DNA of 64,000 nt from Asanoa ferruginea (GCF_003387075.1 NZ_QUMQ01000001.1:6262001-6326000); one strand, 5' to 3'; positions 16,254 through 24,843 are shown, numbered from the stretch's first letter. Notes: generated by a model from the letters alone, not told the origin. A program made the numbers and translations.

Positions 16254-17729
16254 GTGGTGGTGATCATGCTGCCCTGGTCGGTGGCGCCGACCCTGGCCGT
16301 GAGCGCCGGCGTCGGCGCACTCGGGGTGGGCCGGCGCGCCTGGTCGGGCGCGTTCCCGTCGCCGGACGCCGCGCGGCGTGCGCTGGCCGCCGAGGCCGGC
16401 GTGGCGCCGGAACTGGTCGCGGTCGACCTGCACCCGGGCGATCCGGCCCGCTCGTGGGCAGCCCGGTCGGGCCTGCCGGTCCGCGCGGTGGGGCGCCACC
16501 ACGCGCTGATCGCGGCCGTGCTGGCCGCGCATGGCGTGGGTCCGGACGAGCAGGTGATCGGGTTCGCTTTCGACCGTGGCGGCTACGGCCCGGACGGAAC
16601 CACCTGGGGCGGTGAGGTGCTGGTGGCGGGCTACAAGAGCTTTCGGCGCTTCGCGCACCTCGACTACGTCCGCTGCGCCGGCACCGCACCCGACCGGCCG
16701 CACCGGGCCGGGCTGGCCCACCTCCGGCATGCCGGGGTTCGCTGGGACCTGGACCTGCTCCCGGTGCGTGCCTGCTCGAACCGCGAACGCCGGGTGCTGG
16801 CACACCAACTCGAAACCGGCTACGGCTGCGCCACCACGTCGAGCCTGGGCCAACTCCTCGACGCGATCGCGTCCCTCCTCGGCACGGCCACCGCACCACC
16901 GGATGGGCCGGAGGTTGGTGAGAGCACGGCCCGCGGCGACGAGCGCCGGCCGACATCTGGCAAGGATGGGCGCGGCCCGTCGACCAGTCGATCGGCGGCT
17001 GGGTGGGACGGAGACCGATCGACTGCCAGTGAGGATCCGAGCGCACCGGTGGTGGGTCGAAGGGGTTGGCGGCCGGGGGTTGGTCAGGTTGGAGACCGGT
17101 CGGCTGCCAGTGAGGATCCGAGCGCGCCGGTGGTGGGTCGAGGGGGTTGGCGGCCGGGGGTTGGTCAGGTTGGAGACCGGTCGGCTGCCAGTGAGGATCC
17201 GAGCGCGCCGGTGGTGGGTCGAGGGGGTCGGCGGCCGGGGGTTGGTCAGGTTGGAGACCCGTCCGGCCTGGCGCCGGACGCCAGCTCACCCACGGTTGAT
17301 CGATCGGCGATCGGCCAAACAGGAGTCCAGACCGCCGGCCAAGGCGCGGGCTCAGCGACCATCGGCCGAGACGGTGGCCGACCAACCGTTGATCGAGATG
17401 CGGTGACCCAAGCGGTGGCTGGCGATCCGTACCCGATGATGGGGTTGGATCCGGGTTCGTTGGTGCGGGCCGTTGTCGAAGACGTGCGCGGCGGTGTGCC
17501 CGCGGAGCTGGTCGCCGGCCGCGTGCGGGCCACGGTCGCCGCGCTGGTCGCCGAGCAGGCGCGGCGGTGTGCCGACGAGACCGGCCTCGACGTGGTCGTC
17601 CTGGCCGGCGACGTGTTCGACGACGCCGCACTCACCGCCGCGGCGACCAAAGCGTTGGCCGGCTTCACGGTGCTGGCGGGCCGGCCGTCGCTGGCGTTGG
17701 GACAGTTGCTGTGCGCAGCGGCCGGATGA
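16254..17729 (+). CDS. Orphan HypF C-terminal (Kae1-like) domain protein with a tandem-repeat insert
   Basis: A 491-residue protein matching only the carbamoyltransferase/Kae1-like part of HypF. VGRHHALIAAVLAAHG, IGFAFDRGGYGPDGTTWGGE and TSSLGQLLDAIASLLG are in the first 210 residues; the end (ELVAGRVRATVAALVAEQAR, VVLAGDVFDD, LALGQLL) matches the terminal part. The acylphosphatase, zinc-finger and YrdC parts are missing. Canonical HypF residues have drifted: HHHAH-type ligands read RHHAL and SGGVFQN reads AGDVFDD. Between the halves is a low-complexity insert of about 170 residues, including three 27-residue repeats. No hydrogenase genes are nearby. It may be degenerate or retooled. The end overlaps the convergent MFS gene by 65 bp. 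Confidence 0.7.
   Translation: MVVIMLPWSVAPTLAVSAGVGALGVGRRAWSGAFPSPDAARRALAAEAGVAPELVAVDLHPGDPARSWAARSGLPVRAVGRHHALIAAVLAAHGVGPDEQVIGFAFDRGGYGPDGTTWGGEVLVAGYKSFRRFAHLDYVRCAGTAPDRPHRAGLAHLRHAGVRWDLDLLPVRACSNRERRVLAHQLETGYGCATTSSLGQLLDAIASLLGTATAPPDGPEVGESTARGDERRPTSGKDGRGPSTSRSAAGWDGDRSTASEDPSAPVVGRRGWRPGVGQVGDRSAASEDPSAPVVGRGGWRPGVGQVGDRSAASEDPSAPVVGRGGRRPGVGQVGDPSGLAPDASSPTVDRSAIGQTGVQTAGQGAGSATIGRDGGRPTVDRDAVTQAVAGDPYPMMGLDPGSLVRAVVEDVRGGVPAELVAGRVRATVAALVAEQARRCADETGLDVVVLAGDVFDDAALTAAATKALAGFTVLAGRPSLALGQLLCAAAG
17010..17270 (+). repeat. 81-bp in-frame tandem repeat, three copies plus a partial
   Basis: Units at 17010-17090, 17091-17171 and 17172-17252 begin GGAGACCGRTCGRCTGCCAG; a fourth begins at 17253 and breaks down after about 15 bases. 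Copies 2 and 3 differ by one or two bases and copy 1 by a few more, so the expansion looks recent. Each unit encodes 27 residues beginning GDRSAASEDPSAPVVGRGGW, predicted to be disordered. It lies inside the HypF-like gene. Confidence 0.92.
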
Positions 17730-18909
17730 AGGTGGCCAGCAGAGCCGTCCCGGCGACGCAGGCCAACCCGCCGATCACCAGGGCCGCGGCGCCCGAGGTG
17801 GCCGACGCCACCAAGCCGGCCCGCAGGTTGCCCACCTCCGGCCCGGCCACCCCGACCACGTGTTCGAGGGCGGCGACCCGCCCCAGATAGGCGTCCGGCG
17901 TGGCCGACTGCACCACCGTCCCTCGAGCGACCACGGCCCAGGTGTCGGCCGCCCCCGCGAGCGCGAGGCAGCCGAGCACCGCAGGCAACGGGTCGAATAC
18001 CCCCGCCAGTGCCAGCCCCAACCCCCAGACCCCGCCGCACGCCAGCAGCAACACACCGGGCCGGGCATGCCGGGTGGACAGCCCGGACAGCAGCGAGGCG
18101 AGCGCCCCGCCGACGCCGATCGCGGTCAGGAACAGGCCGAGGGTCTTCGGTGAGCCGCCGAACTTCTCCTGGTTGACGACCGGGAAGACGGCGACCGGCA
18201 TGGCGAGCAGGGTGGCGCAGAGGTCCGCGAGGAGCGCCCCGGCGACCGGGCGGGTGCGCACCGCGAACCGGATTCCGTCGCGGACCGCACCCAGGCCGGC
18301 CCCGCCGCCCGAAGAACCGGTCGCTCGCGGCAGCCCGGCGATGCCGATCAGCGCGGCGCCGAACGAGACCGCGTCCACGACGAAGCACGCCGTCGTGCCG
18401 GAGACCGCGGTGAGCAGGCCGGCGGCGGCCGGGCCCAACAACATCGCGAGTTGGAAGGAGAGGTGGTTGAGGGCGAGCCCCGCGGCGAGCCGCGATGGTG
18501 GCAGCAACACGGGGGTGAAGGCGCGCAATGCTGGATAAGACAATGCCGACAACGCCGAATGCAGGGCGGCCAGCACGAGCATTAGCCAGACCGGGCTGGC
18601 CGTCACGGCGGTGACCGCCATCAGCAGGCTGGTCGCCAGCAGGCCCCAGGTTGCCCGGGTGGCGAGCCGGCGCCGGTCGACGTGGTCGACGAACGCGCTG
18701 CCGAGCAGCGCCACCGCCACCAGCGGGACGGCCGTGACCAGGCCGATCAGGCCGACCAGAGCCGGGCTGTGTGTCCGGTCCCAGACGTAGAAGACGACCG
18801 CGAAGCCGCCGAACTGGCCGCCGAAGCCGGACAGCGTGGTGCCCAGCCAGAGCCGGCGGAAGGTCGGGTGTTCGCGCAGCGGGCGCAGGTCGAGGAGCGC
18901 GCCCCTCAT
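17665..18909 (-). CDS. MFS transporter (enterobactin-exporter-like)
   Basis: A 414-residue major facilitator protein with about 12 hydrophobic helices, starting MRGALLDLRPLREHPTFRRLWLG, the typical entry of the MFS_3/EntS-type exporters. The inter-helix loop DHVDRRRLATR corresponds to the MFS motif A. The ATG at 18909 overlaps the marR stop (ATGA), so the pair is co-transcribed; the longer ORF upstream is inside marR. It is likely a drug or metabolite exporter under MarR control. Its 3' end overlaps the convergent HypF-like gene. Confidence 0.88.
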   Translation of the reverse strand: MRGALLDLRPLREHPTFRRLWLGTTLSGFGGQFGGFAVVFYVWDRTHSPALVGLIGLVTAVPLVAVALLGSAFVDHVDRRRLATRATWGLLATSLLMAVTAVTASPVWLMLVLAALHSALSALSYPALRAFTPVLLPPSRLAAGLALNHLSFQLAMLLGPAAAGLLTAVSGTTACFVVDAVSFGAALIGIAGLPRATGSSGGGAGLGAVRDGIRFAVRTRPVAGALLADLCATLLAMPVAVFPVVNQEKFGGSPKTLGLFLTAIGVGGALASLLSGLSTRHARPGVLLLACGGVWGLGLALAGVFDPLPAVLGCLALAGAADTWAVVARGTVVQSATPDAYLGRVAALEHVVGVAGPEVGNLRAGLVASATSGAAALVIGGLACVAGTALLATFIRPLRTATVPTPATAGPPAP

Positions 18910-19373
18910 CGTTGGAAGTTGGCGCGCAGCCGGTCCCGGAACGACCGCCGCTCCAGCGCCCGCCGGATGTCGTCGACCACCGTGGACAGGGGGTAGGGCA
19001 GCTCGGCCTCGAGTTCGCGCAGGCTGGTCTCGGTGGCCCGCCACTCGGCGGCCAGGAACGGCACCAGCTCGCGGCCGCGGTCGGAGAGCCGGATCCGCCG
19101 GGTGCGCCCGTCGACGTTATCGGCGTCGTCGACCAGGCCGGCCCGGCGCATCGCGGAGACCGTCTGGCTCATGGCCGAGTGGGTGACGGCGACCCGGGTT
19201 GCCAATTCCTGGATGGTCAACGGCTCGTGCCGGGAGAGCTGGATGAGCGGTCCGACATAGCGGGTACGCACCTCCCCAATGCCCGCCTCCGCGTAGAGCG
19301 CGGCGATGTCGCGGTCCAGGTCGTGCAGGAGTGCCCAGACCGGGCCCCAGTGACTGCTGTCGAGAAGGTCCAC
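18906..19373 (-). CDS. MarR-family transcriptional regulator
   Basis: A 155-residue winged-helix regulator: LTIQELATRVAVTHSAMSQTVSAMRRAGLVDD is the helix-turn-helix and DGRTRRIRLSDRGREL the wing. MarR repressors bind palindromes as dimers and are released by small ligands. It is first in an operon with the MFS exporter, and an AT-rich palindrome lies 13 bp upstream of the start, so autorepression with exporter control is the natural reading. The N terminus (LLDSSHWGPVWALLHDLDRD) is typical of actinobacterial MarR proteins. Confidence 0.9.
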   Translation of the reverse strand: MDLLDSSHWGPVWALLHDLDRDIAALYAEAGIGEVRTRYVGPLIQLSRHEPLTIQELATRVAVTHSAMSQTVSAMRRAGLVDDADNVDGRTRRIRLSDRGRELVPFLAAEWRATETSLRELEAELPYPLSTVVDDIRRALERRSFRDRLRANFQR

Positions 19374-19386
19374 GAAGAACGATGTA

Positions 19387-19408
19387 ACAGCACTTATATA
19401 AGTACTGT
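19387..19408. promoter_or_regulatory. Probable MarR operator
   Basis: A 22-bp palindrome with a single mismatched pair and an AT-rich core (ACAGCACTTATATAAGTACT plus GT), centred 24 bp upstream of the marR ATG and about 31 bp upstream of arfB. The core TTATATAA stands out in this GC-rich DNA and may include the -10 element. Size and symmetry fit MarR dimers. Confidence 0.65.
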
Positions 19409-19438
19409 CAAACCAGAATTGGACCTATCCTGGGCGGC

Positions 19439-19864
19439 ATGGCGCCCCTGACGATCAGACCCGGCGTGGAGATCTCCGAGGCTGAGCTGCGTTGGCGCTT
19501 CTCCCGCTCCTCCGGCCCCGGCGGCCAGGGGGTCAACACCACCGACTCGCGGGTCGAGCTCTCCTGGGATCTCGAAGCGACCACCGCGCTCCGCCCGGCG
19601 CTCAAGGAGCGCGCCCGGGAGCGGCTGGGCAACCGCCTGGTCGACGGCGTCCTCACCGTCGTCGCGTCGGAGCACCGCGCCCAGCTCCGCAACCGCGAGG
19701 CGGCCCTCGACCGGCTGGCCGACCTGGTCAGGCGGGCGATCGAGCCCCCACCGCCACCACGCCGAGCCACCCGGCCGTCGCGCGGTGCGAAGGAGCGCCG
19801 GATCTCGGCGAAGAAACGCCGGGGAGAGATCAAACGCCTCCGGCGTCCGGACGACGGCGGCTGA
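19439..19864 (+). CDS. arfB: Alternative ribosome-rescue factor ArfB (peptidyl-tRNA hydrolase)
   Basis: A 141-residue release-factor-like protein with the catalytic GGQ loop ([18 protein letters not shown], about 25-42). The basic C-terminal tail ([20 protein letters not shown]) enters the empty mRNA channel of stalled ribosomes. ArfB releases nascent chains on non-stop complexes. Length matches YaeJ/ArfB. It is divergent from marR and followed 26 bp later by the ROK gene; no functional link with neighbours is evident. Confidence 0.93.
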   Translation: MAPLTIRPGVEISEAELRWRFSRSSGPGGQGVNTTDSRVELSWDLEATTALRPALKERARERLGNRLVDGVLTVVASEHRAQLRNREAALDRLADLVRRAIEPPPPPRRATRPSRGAKERRISAKKRRGEIKRLRRPDDGG

Positions 19865-19890
19865 CAGACCCACGTGGCAGGATCGAGTTC

Positions 19891-20931
19891 ATGAGCGACA
19901 GCGTGGGTGACCGCTGGGTGGTCGTCGGCCTCGACAACGGTGGCAACGCCAACAACGCGACCGTGCTCGACTCGGCCGGCGGCTTCCTCGTCGAGGGTCT
20001 GCTGGAGAGCCCGAGCCGGGTGAAAGAGGGCCCGACAGTCGCGGTCGAGTCGCTCGCCGAGGCCTTCGACAACGTGCTCGCCACGACCGGCGTGCCGCGG
20101 GCCGCGGTGCGCGCGGTCGGGCTCGACACCCCCGGGCCGGCCAGCGCCGACGGGGTCATCTCGACCAAGGGCTCGACCAACTTCGTCGACCCGGCCTGGC
20201 GGGGCTTCGACGTGCGCGGCGCGCTGGAGGCCCGCCTCGGCATGCCGGTCGTCTACAACAACGACGGCAACGCCGCCGCGCTCTACGCCCATCACGTCCA
20301 TTTCGGACTCATGGGGGCCAGCCGGTCGTCGGTCTCCGCGATCGTCGGCACCGGGCTCGGCGGCGGCGTGATCGAGGCCGGCCGGATCGTCTCCGGCGCC
20401 GCCGGCATGGCCGGCGAGCTCGGCCACGTGCACATCCCGATGGAGGGCCTGCTCGACGGTGACCAGGCGACGCCGAGTTGCAACTGCGGCTTCTTCGGCG
20501 ACGCCGAGAGCGTCGCGTCGCTGACCGGCATCGAGCGCAACCTGCTGCCGCACTGGCTGGCGAAATATCCCGACCACCCGCTCGCGGCCGAAGGCTCGGT
20601 GGCCACGGCGGCCAAGTTGGTCCGCGGGCTCGGTGAGGCCGGCGACCCGCTGGCCGTCAAGATCTTCGAGCAGCAGGCCACCGCGCTGGGGCGGCTCTTC
20701 ACGATCGCCGCCAACTTCACCGACCCCGACGCCTATTTCGTCGGCGGTGGCGTGGTGCAGGCCTCGGCGGCGTTCGGGCAGTGGTTCCTCGAGGTGGTCC
20801 GGAAAAACACCAACCTGCGCGAGGAGCAGCAGAAGGTCGCCGCCTTCGCGCTCGTGCCCGACCTCGACATGGCCGGCGCCCGCGGTGCCGCCCTCGCCGC
20901 CCGCCAGTCACTCCCGCGCACCACGACGTAA
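19891..20931 (+). CDS. ROK-family sugar kinase-like protein
   Basis: A 346-residue ROK protein: VVGLDNGGNANNATVLD phosphate-1 motif, GLDTPGPAS, NNDGNAAALY with the catalytic-type Asp, IVGTGLGGGVI phosphate-2, and AGMAGELGHVHI. The usual ROK zinc motif CxCGxxGC is reduced to CNCGFFGD, so the metal site may be altered. There is no N-terminal helix-turn-helix, hence a kinase rather than a repressor. ATG at 19891 was chosen: the longer open frame upstream overlaps arfB out of frame. It may phosphorylate glucose or an amino sugar; the exact substrate is unknown. Confidence 0.83.
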   Translation: MSDSVGDRWVVVGLDNGGNANNATVLDSAGGFLVEGLLESPSRVKEGPTVAVESLAEAFDNVLATTGVPRAAVRAVGLDTPGPASADGVISTKGSTNFVDPAWRGFDVRGALEARLGMPVVYNNDGNAAALYAHHVHFGLMGASRSSVSAIVGTGLGGGVIEAGRIVSGAAGMAGELGHVHIPMEGLLDGDQATPSCNCGFFGDAESVASLTGIERNLLPHWLAKYPDHPLAAEGSVATAAKLVRGLGEAGDPLAVKIFEQQATALGRLFTIAANFTDPDAYFVGGGVVQASAAFGQWFLEVVRKNTNLREEQQKVAAFALVPDLDMAGARGAALAARQSLPRTTT

Positions 20932-20970
20932 TCGACGTATCACCGGCGGGGCGCGCGTACTCCGTCTGGC

Positions 20971-22242
20971 ATGGATCTCATCACCCTGGCGCTTGTCGTG
21001 CTCGTCGTGGTGGCGGTGGTCGTGCTGGTCCGGCGCCGCAACCGGGCACCGAAGCCGGTCGCCGTCCCGCCACGCGGCGACGACGGTGTGCCCACCTTCC
21101 GGGTCGTCACGCTCGGGCCGCGCGGCTCGGGCAAGACGCTGCTGCTCGCCAGCATGTACCACCAGATGCAGACCTGGGGTGGGCGCGGCTATTTCCTCGC
21201 GGCGCCGCGGGAGCAGGTGGCGCTGCTCAACCACTGGTTCACCGAGGTCGAGGACCCGGGTCGGGACTGGCCGGCCGGCACCGCGACCGCCGACACCCGC
21301 GAGTTCGCGTTCGACGTGCGCACCCGGGGTGGGTCCGGCGGCCTGCACACGGTGCTCAAGCTGGTCTACCTCGACTACGCGGGCACGCTGCTGACCCAGC
21401 CGCCCGAGCCGGGCTCGACCCTCTGGAAGGACCTCGACGACCGGATCGAGTCGGCCGACGCGCTGGTCGCGGTCATTGACGGGCATCGGGTACGCCAGTG
21501 GATCGACGGCAAGCGCGAAGGGCAGATGGGCCTACAGCACGCGCTGACCGCGATGATCAGCCGGATGCTCGTGGTGGAGAAGCCGGTCACCTTCGTGATC
21601 ACCAAGTGGGACCTGCTGCGGGACGTCGATGTCGACGAGGACAGCCGGCTGCGTACCGTCCGCAAGCTCCTGATGTCGAACCAGGGTTTCCGCGACCTCG
21701 TGCAGGAGCACAGCGGCCGCCGGGTGGTGCGGCTGGTGCCGGTCTCCGCCGTCGGCCCCGCGTTCGCCGAACTCGACGAGTCGGGCGCGATGACCAAGCT
21801 GCCCGACGGGCTGATCGAACCCACCAATGTGGATGTTCCGCTCGCGGCCGTCGTCCCGGACGTGTTCGAGCAGATCATGTTGCGGCTCGACCAGGCGAAG
21901 CTGGCCGCCGAGTTCGAACGGTTGCGCCGGCAGACCCGGCGCCCGCCCGGCGAGGCGTTCGCCGATCTCGGCGCCACGCTGATCCGGTCGACCAACCGGG
22001 TGATCGGCGCGCTCAACCCGCTCTACTCCTCGCTGGTCGGGCTGGCCGCCGCCGACCTGATGCAGCGCCAGGAGCAGGCCGCGGCGGCGCACGACGCCAC
22101 CGTGACCCGGTTGCTCGACGACGCCGAGTCGCACATCGAGGAGTTCCAACTCGCGCAGCGCAAGGTGATCCGCGAGTTCCGCAGCCGGGTCGACGTGCTC
22201 GAAGGCCGGCTGTCCAGTTCGCGGCTGGGCGGCACGCCGTGA
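20971..22242 (+). CDS. Membrane-anchored GTPase-like P-loop protein
   Basis: A 423-residue protein with one N-terminal membrane helix (about 2-21) followed by RRRNR, so the bulk is cytoplasmic. The G domain has P-loop GPRGSGKT (49-56), a G3-like DYAG and G4-like TKWD, in the order expected for TRAFAC-type GTPases. The last 120 residues are helical and rich in Gln/Glu/Arg (LMQRQEQAAAAHDATV onward), probably a coiled coil. Its stop overlaps the GTG of the next gene, so the two probably act together. Function unknown; related bacterial GTPases occur in regulatory and conflict-type operons. Confidence 0.75.
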   Translation: MDLITLALVVLVVVAVVVLVRRRNRAPKPVAVPPRGDDGVPTFRVVTLGPRGSGKTLLLASMYHQMQTWGGRGYFLAAPREQVALLNHWFTEVEDPGRDWPAGTATADTREFAFDVRTRGGSGGLHTVLKLVYLDYAGTLLTQPPEPGSTLWKDLDDRIESADALVAVIDGHRVRQWIDGKREGQMGLQHALTAMISRMLVVEKPVTFVITKWDLLRDVDVDEDSRLRTVRKLLMSNQGFRDLVQEHSGRRVVRLVPVSAVGPAFAELDESGAMTKLPDGLIEPTNVDVPLAAVVPDVFEQIMLRLDQAKLAAEFERLRRQTRRPPGEAFADLGATLIRSTNRVIGALNPLYSSLVGLAAADLMQRQEQAAAAHDATVTRLLDDAESHIEEFQLAQRKVIREFRSRVDVLEGRLSSSRLGGTP

Positions 22243-22883
22243 CCGCCACCCACGCCTGGCCAGCGGCGGTCGCGGCCGGCCGGCGCCGCGACTACAGCAC
22301 GGTGCTGGCGCCGGACGTGCTCGCCGACGGCTACGGAGTGCTGGTCGAGGTGCTCAGCCCCGGCCCGGTCGGCGGGCCACCCCGGATGCGCACGCTCGGC
22401 GGCGGGCGGTTCACCGTCGCCTACGTCACGCACGCCCTGACCACGGCGGACCTGGGTGAGGAGGGCGCTGAGCGCCCGCTGCGCGACGAACAGAGCAGAC
22501 CACTGCTGATGATGTACGGCCTGGTGCGCGCCGGAACCACCAGCACGCCGCCGCGACAGTCCGATCTGGACGGAGCGAGGCGGGTGGCGCTGGCCGCCTA
22601 TCGGCACTTCCTGGCCGGCGAGGAGGCGTTCCGGGCCCTGACGTCCCGAGCGGTCCCGGTCGACTGGCCGGGCGCCTCAGCCGCGCAGCCCCCGGCACCG
22701 GGCCGCCGGTTCGGTCGCGCCGGCGTGGTGGCGGGCGCGCTGCTCGTACTCGTCGCGCTGGTTGGTTGGTTCTTCCTGCGCTCGGGTGGCGAGCCGAACC
22801 CGTGTGCCCCGGCGACCGCGGTGGTGGTCGCGTCACCGGCGCCGGCCACGTGCCCGCCGACGACTGGGCCGCCGCGGCGCTAG
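22239..22883 (+). CDS. Hypothetical single-pass membrane protein, partner of GTPase-like protein
   Basis: A 214-residue protein I do not recognise. The first 145 residues are soluble (DYSTVLAPDVLADGYGVLVE, then PRMRTLGGGRFTVAYVTHAL). They are followed by a Pro-rich linker, one membrane helix (AGVVAGALLVLVALVGWFFL) and a short Pro/Thr/Ala-rich tail presumably outside the membrane. GTG at 22239 overlaps the upstream stop (GTGA). It may be an effector or anchor for the upstream GTPase-like protein. Confidence 0.7.
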   Translation: MTATHAWPAAVAAGRRRDYSTVLAPDVLADGYGVLVEVLSPGPVGGPPRMRTLGGGRFTVAYVTHALTTADLGEEGAERPLRDEQSRPLLMMYGLVRAGTTSTPPRQSDLDGARRVALAAYRHFLAGEEAFRALTSRAVPVDWPGASAAQPPAPGRRFGRAGVVAGALLVLVALVGWFFLRSGGEPNPCAPATAVVVASPAPATCPPTTGPPRR

Positions 22884-22915
22884 CACGGGGGCGGGCGCGG
22901 TGCGATGATCACCGG

Positions 22916-23644
22916 GTGATCACGGTCGAGGAACGCGGTGCGGTGTCGGTCGTACGGATCGAGAACGGTCCGGTCAACGTGCTCGGTCTGGACACGCTGC
23001 GGGAACTGGCGGCGACCCTCGACGGCCTGACCGAAGCGCCCGCGGTGGTGCTGACCGGCGCCGGCCGGGCGTTCTCCGCGGGCGTCGACCTCAAGCTGCT
23101 GCTCGAGGGCGGCGAGTCCTACACCCGCGAGTTCCTGCTCGCCCTGGGCGGCGTGTTCCGCACGGTGTTCGAGCACCCCCGGCCGCTTGTCGCCGCCGTC
23201 AACGGGCACGCGATCGCGGGCGGCTGCGTGATCGCGGCGGGCTGCGACTACCGGTTCATGTCGGCCGGCACGATCGGCGTGGCCGAGTTGCTGGTCGGCG
23301 TGCCGTTCCCGGCGACGGCGCTGGAGGCGATCCGCTTCGTCGCCGGGCCGCGCACCGCCGCGCTGGTGCTCACCGGCAAGGCGCTGCGGCCGGCCGAGGC
23401 GCTCGCGGTCGGGCTGGTCGACGAGGTGGTCGAGCCCGACGCGCTGCTCGACGCGGCGCTCGCGCGGGCCGAGGCGTTCGCCGCGATCCCCGCGGTCAGC
23501 TTCACGATGACGAAAGCGGCGCTGCGGGCCGACGCGCGCCGACTGATGGCGGCCGACGACATCGACGGGGTGATCGAGGTCTGGAACAGCGCTGCCGTGC
23601 GCGCGGCGATCAGCGGTTATCTGGAGCGTTTGGCCAAGCGTTAG
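22916..23644 (+). CDS. Enoyl-CoA hydratase/isomerase family protein
   Basis: A 242-residue crotonase-fold protein. AVVLTGAGRAFSAGVDLKLL is the oxyanion/CoA-binding segment and AAVNGHAIAGGCVIAAGCDYRFM the second oxyanion strand. One typical catalytic Glu is present in GVAELLVGVPFP. It probably hydrates or isomerises an acyl-CoA. It starts at GTG 22916, right where the family N terminus begins; the longer frame upstream overlaps the previous gene out of frame. The stop shares four bases with the convergent polymerase gene (TTAG, 23641-23644). Confidence 0.88.
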   Translation: MITVEERGAVSVVRIENGPVNVLGLDTLRELAATLDGLTEAPAVVLTGAGRAFSAGVDLKLLLEGGESYTREFLLALGGVFRTVFEHPRPLVAAVNGHAIAGGCVIAAGCDYRFMSAGTIGVAELLVGVPFPATALEAIRFVAGPRTAALVLTGKALRPAEALAVGLVDEVVEPDALLDAALARAEAFAAIPAVSFTMTKAALRADARRLMAADDIDGVIEVWNSAAVRAAISGYLERLAKR

Positions 23645-24843
23645 GACCCCGCGCCCGGCGCCCACGGGTTGTAGTCGACCTCCAGCGGCTCCTGCTCCGG
23701 CCGCTCGCCCTCCGGGACGTGCTGGAGGTTGACCCGGATCCGATACCAGATCGAGCTGCGCCCGCGCATGCCGTCGACCAGCACGTCGGCCGGCTCGAGG
23801 TAGCCGACGATCGCGGCGTGCCGGGCCTTCCAGCGTTCGAGCCCGGCCAGCGACTCGTCCTTGGTCTTCGAGCGGGCGATCTCGATCAGCGGCATGGTCG
23901 ACTGCCGGCGGCCGACGCCCTTCGGCGGCTTCTCGGCCGGGCCGAGCTGGCGGGCCAGGTCGAGCAGCGGCTCGAGCGACCCGGTCGCCGACTCGATGCC
24001 GGTCCACGGGTCGCCCACCTGCACCCAGCGGTCGAGCACCGTCGGCAGGGTGAAGTCGGCGGGCCGGCAGTCGGGCACCTCGGCCCAGGTCAGCGGCGTC
24101 GACACGCGGGCGTCGGGCACCGGCCGCACCGAGTAGGCCGAGGCCACCGTGCGGTCTTTGGCGTTCTGGTTGAAGTCGACGAAGACGCCTTCGCGCTCCT
24201 CTTTCCACCAGCGGGCGGTGGCCAGGTCGGGCACCCGGATCTCGACCTCGCGGGCCACTGTCTCGGCCGCGAGGCGCACGTCGCGGTAACTCCAGTTGGG
24301 CGCGATGCGGGCGTAGATGTGGAAGCCGCGCGAACCCGACGTCTTCGGCCACCCGGTCAGCCCGTGGTCTTCGAGCACCTCGCGGGCGACCAGGGCCACG
24401 TCGACGATCTGCCCCCACTCGACGCCGGGCATCGGGTCGAGGTCGATCCGCAACTCGTCGGGCCGGTCGAGGTCTTCGGCGCGGACCGGGTGCGGGTTGA
24501 GGTCGACACAGCCGAGGTTGACCACCCAGGCCAGCCCGGCGGCGTCGCGGACCACCGTCTCGGCGGCCGAGGTGCCCGACCGGTAGTGCAACTCGGCGAC
24601 CTCGATCCAGTCGGGCCGCTTGGCCGGGGCGCGCTTCTGCCAGATCGCCTCTTCGGTGAGGCCCTTGACGAAGCGCTTGAGCACCATCGGCCGACCGCTC
24701 ACCCCGCGCAGCGCGCCCTCGGCCACGGTCAGGTAGTAGCGGACCAGGTCGAGCTTCGTGTGGCCGGCCTCGGGGAACACCACCCGGTCGGGGTTGGTGA
24801 TCGTCACCTCGCGCCCGGCAACCTCCAGAGTCGTTGACGCCAC
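23641..24843 (-). CDS. Stand-alone LigD-type DNA primase-polymerase
   Basis: A 400-residue archaeo-eukaryotic primase-type polymerase domain as found in LigD. Catalytic residues are visible: LRIDLDPMPG (DxD), SGSRGFHIYARI (SxH) and FVDFNQN (third Asp). There is no ligase or phosphoesterase domain, and Ku is not in the window. In actinobacteria the end-joining functions are often split into separate POL, LIG and PE proteins, so it is likely used in double-strand-break repair or gap filling, partly with ribonucleotides. ATG at 24843 starts MASTTLEVAGREVTITNPDR, the usual POL-domain entry. Confidence 0.9.
   Translation of the reverse strand: MASTTLEVAGREVTITNPDRVVFPEAGHTKLDLVRYYLTVAEGALRGVSGRPMVLKRFVKGLTEEAIWQKRAPAKRPDWIEVAELHYRSGTSAAETVVRDAAGLAWVVNLGCVDLNPHPVRAEDLDRPDELRIDLDPMPGVEWGQIVDVALVAREVLEDHGLTGWPKTSGSRGFHIYARIAPNWSYRDVRLAAETVAREVEIRVPDLATARWWKEEREGVFVDFNQNAKDRTVASAYSVRPVPDARVSTPLTWAEVPDCRPADFTLPTVLDRWVQVGDPWTGIESATGSLEPLLDLARQLGPAEKPPKGVGRRQSTMPLIEIARSKTKDESLAGLERWKARHAAIVGYLEPADVLVDGMRGRSSIWYRIRVNLQHVPEGERPEQEPLEVDYNPWAPGAGS

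Noticed and set aside
16254-17729. Full HypF hydrogenase maturation factor
   Set aside because: Acylphosphatase, zinc-finger and YrdC parts are absent, key motifs are altered, and no hydrogenase or other hyp genes are nearby.
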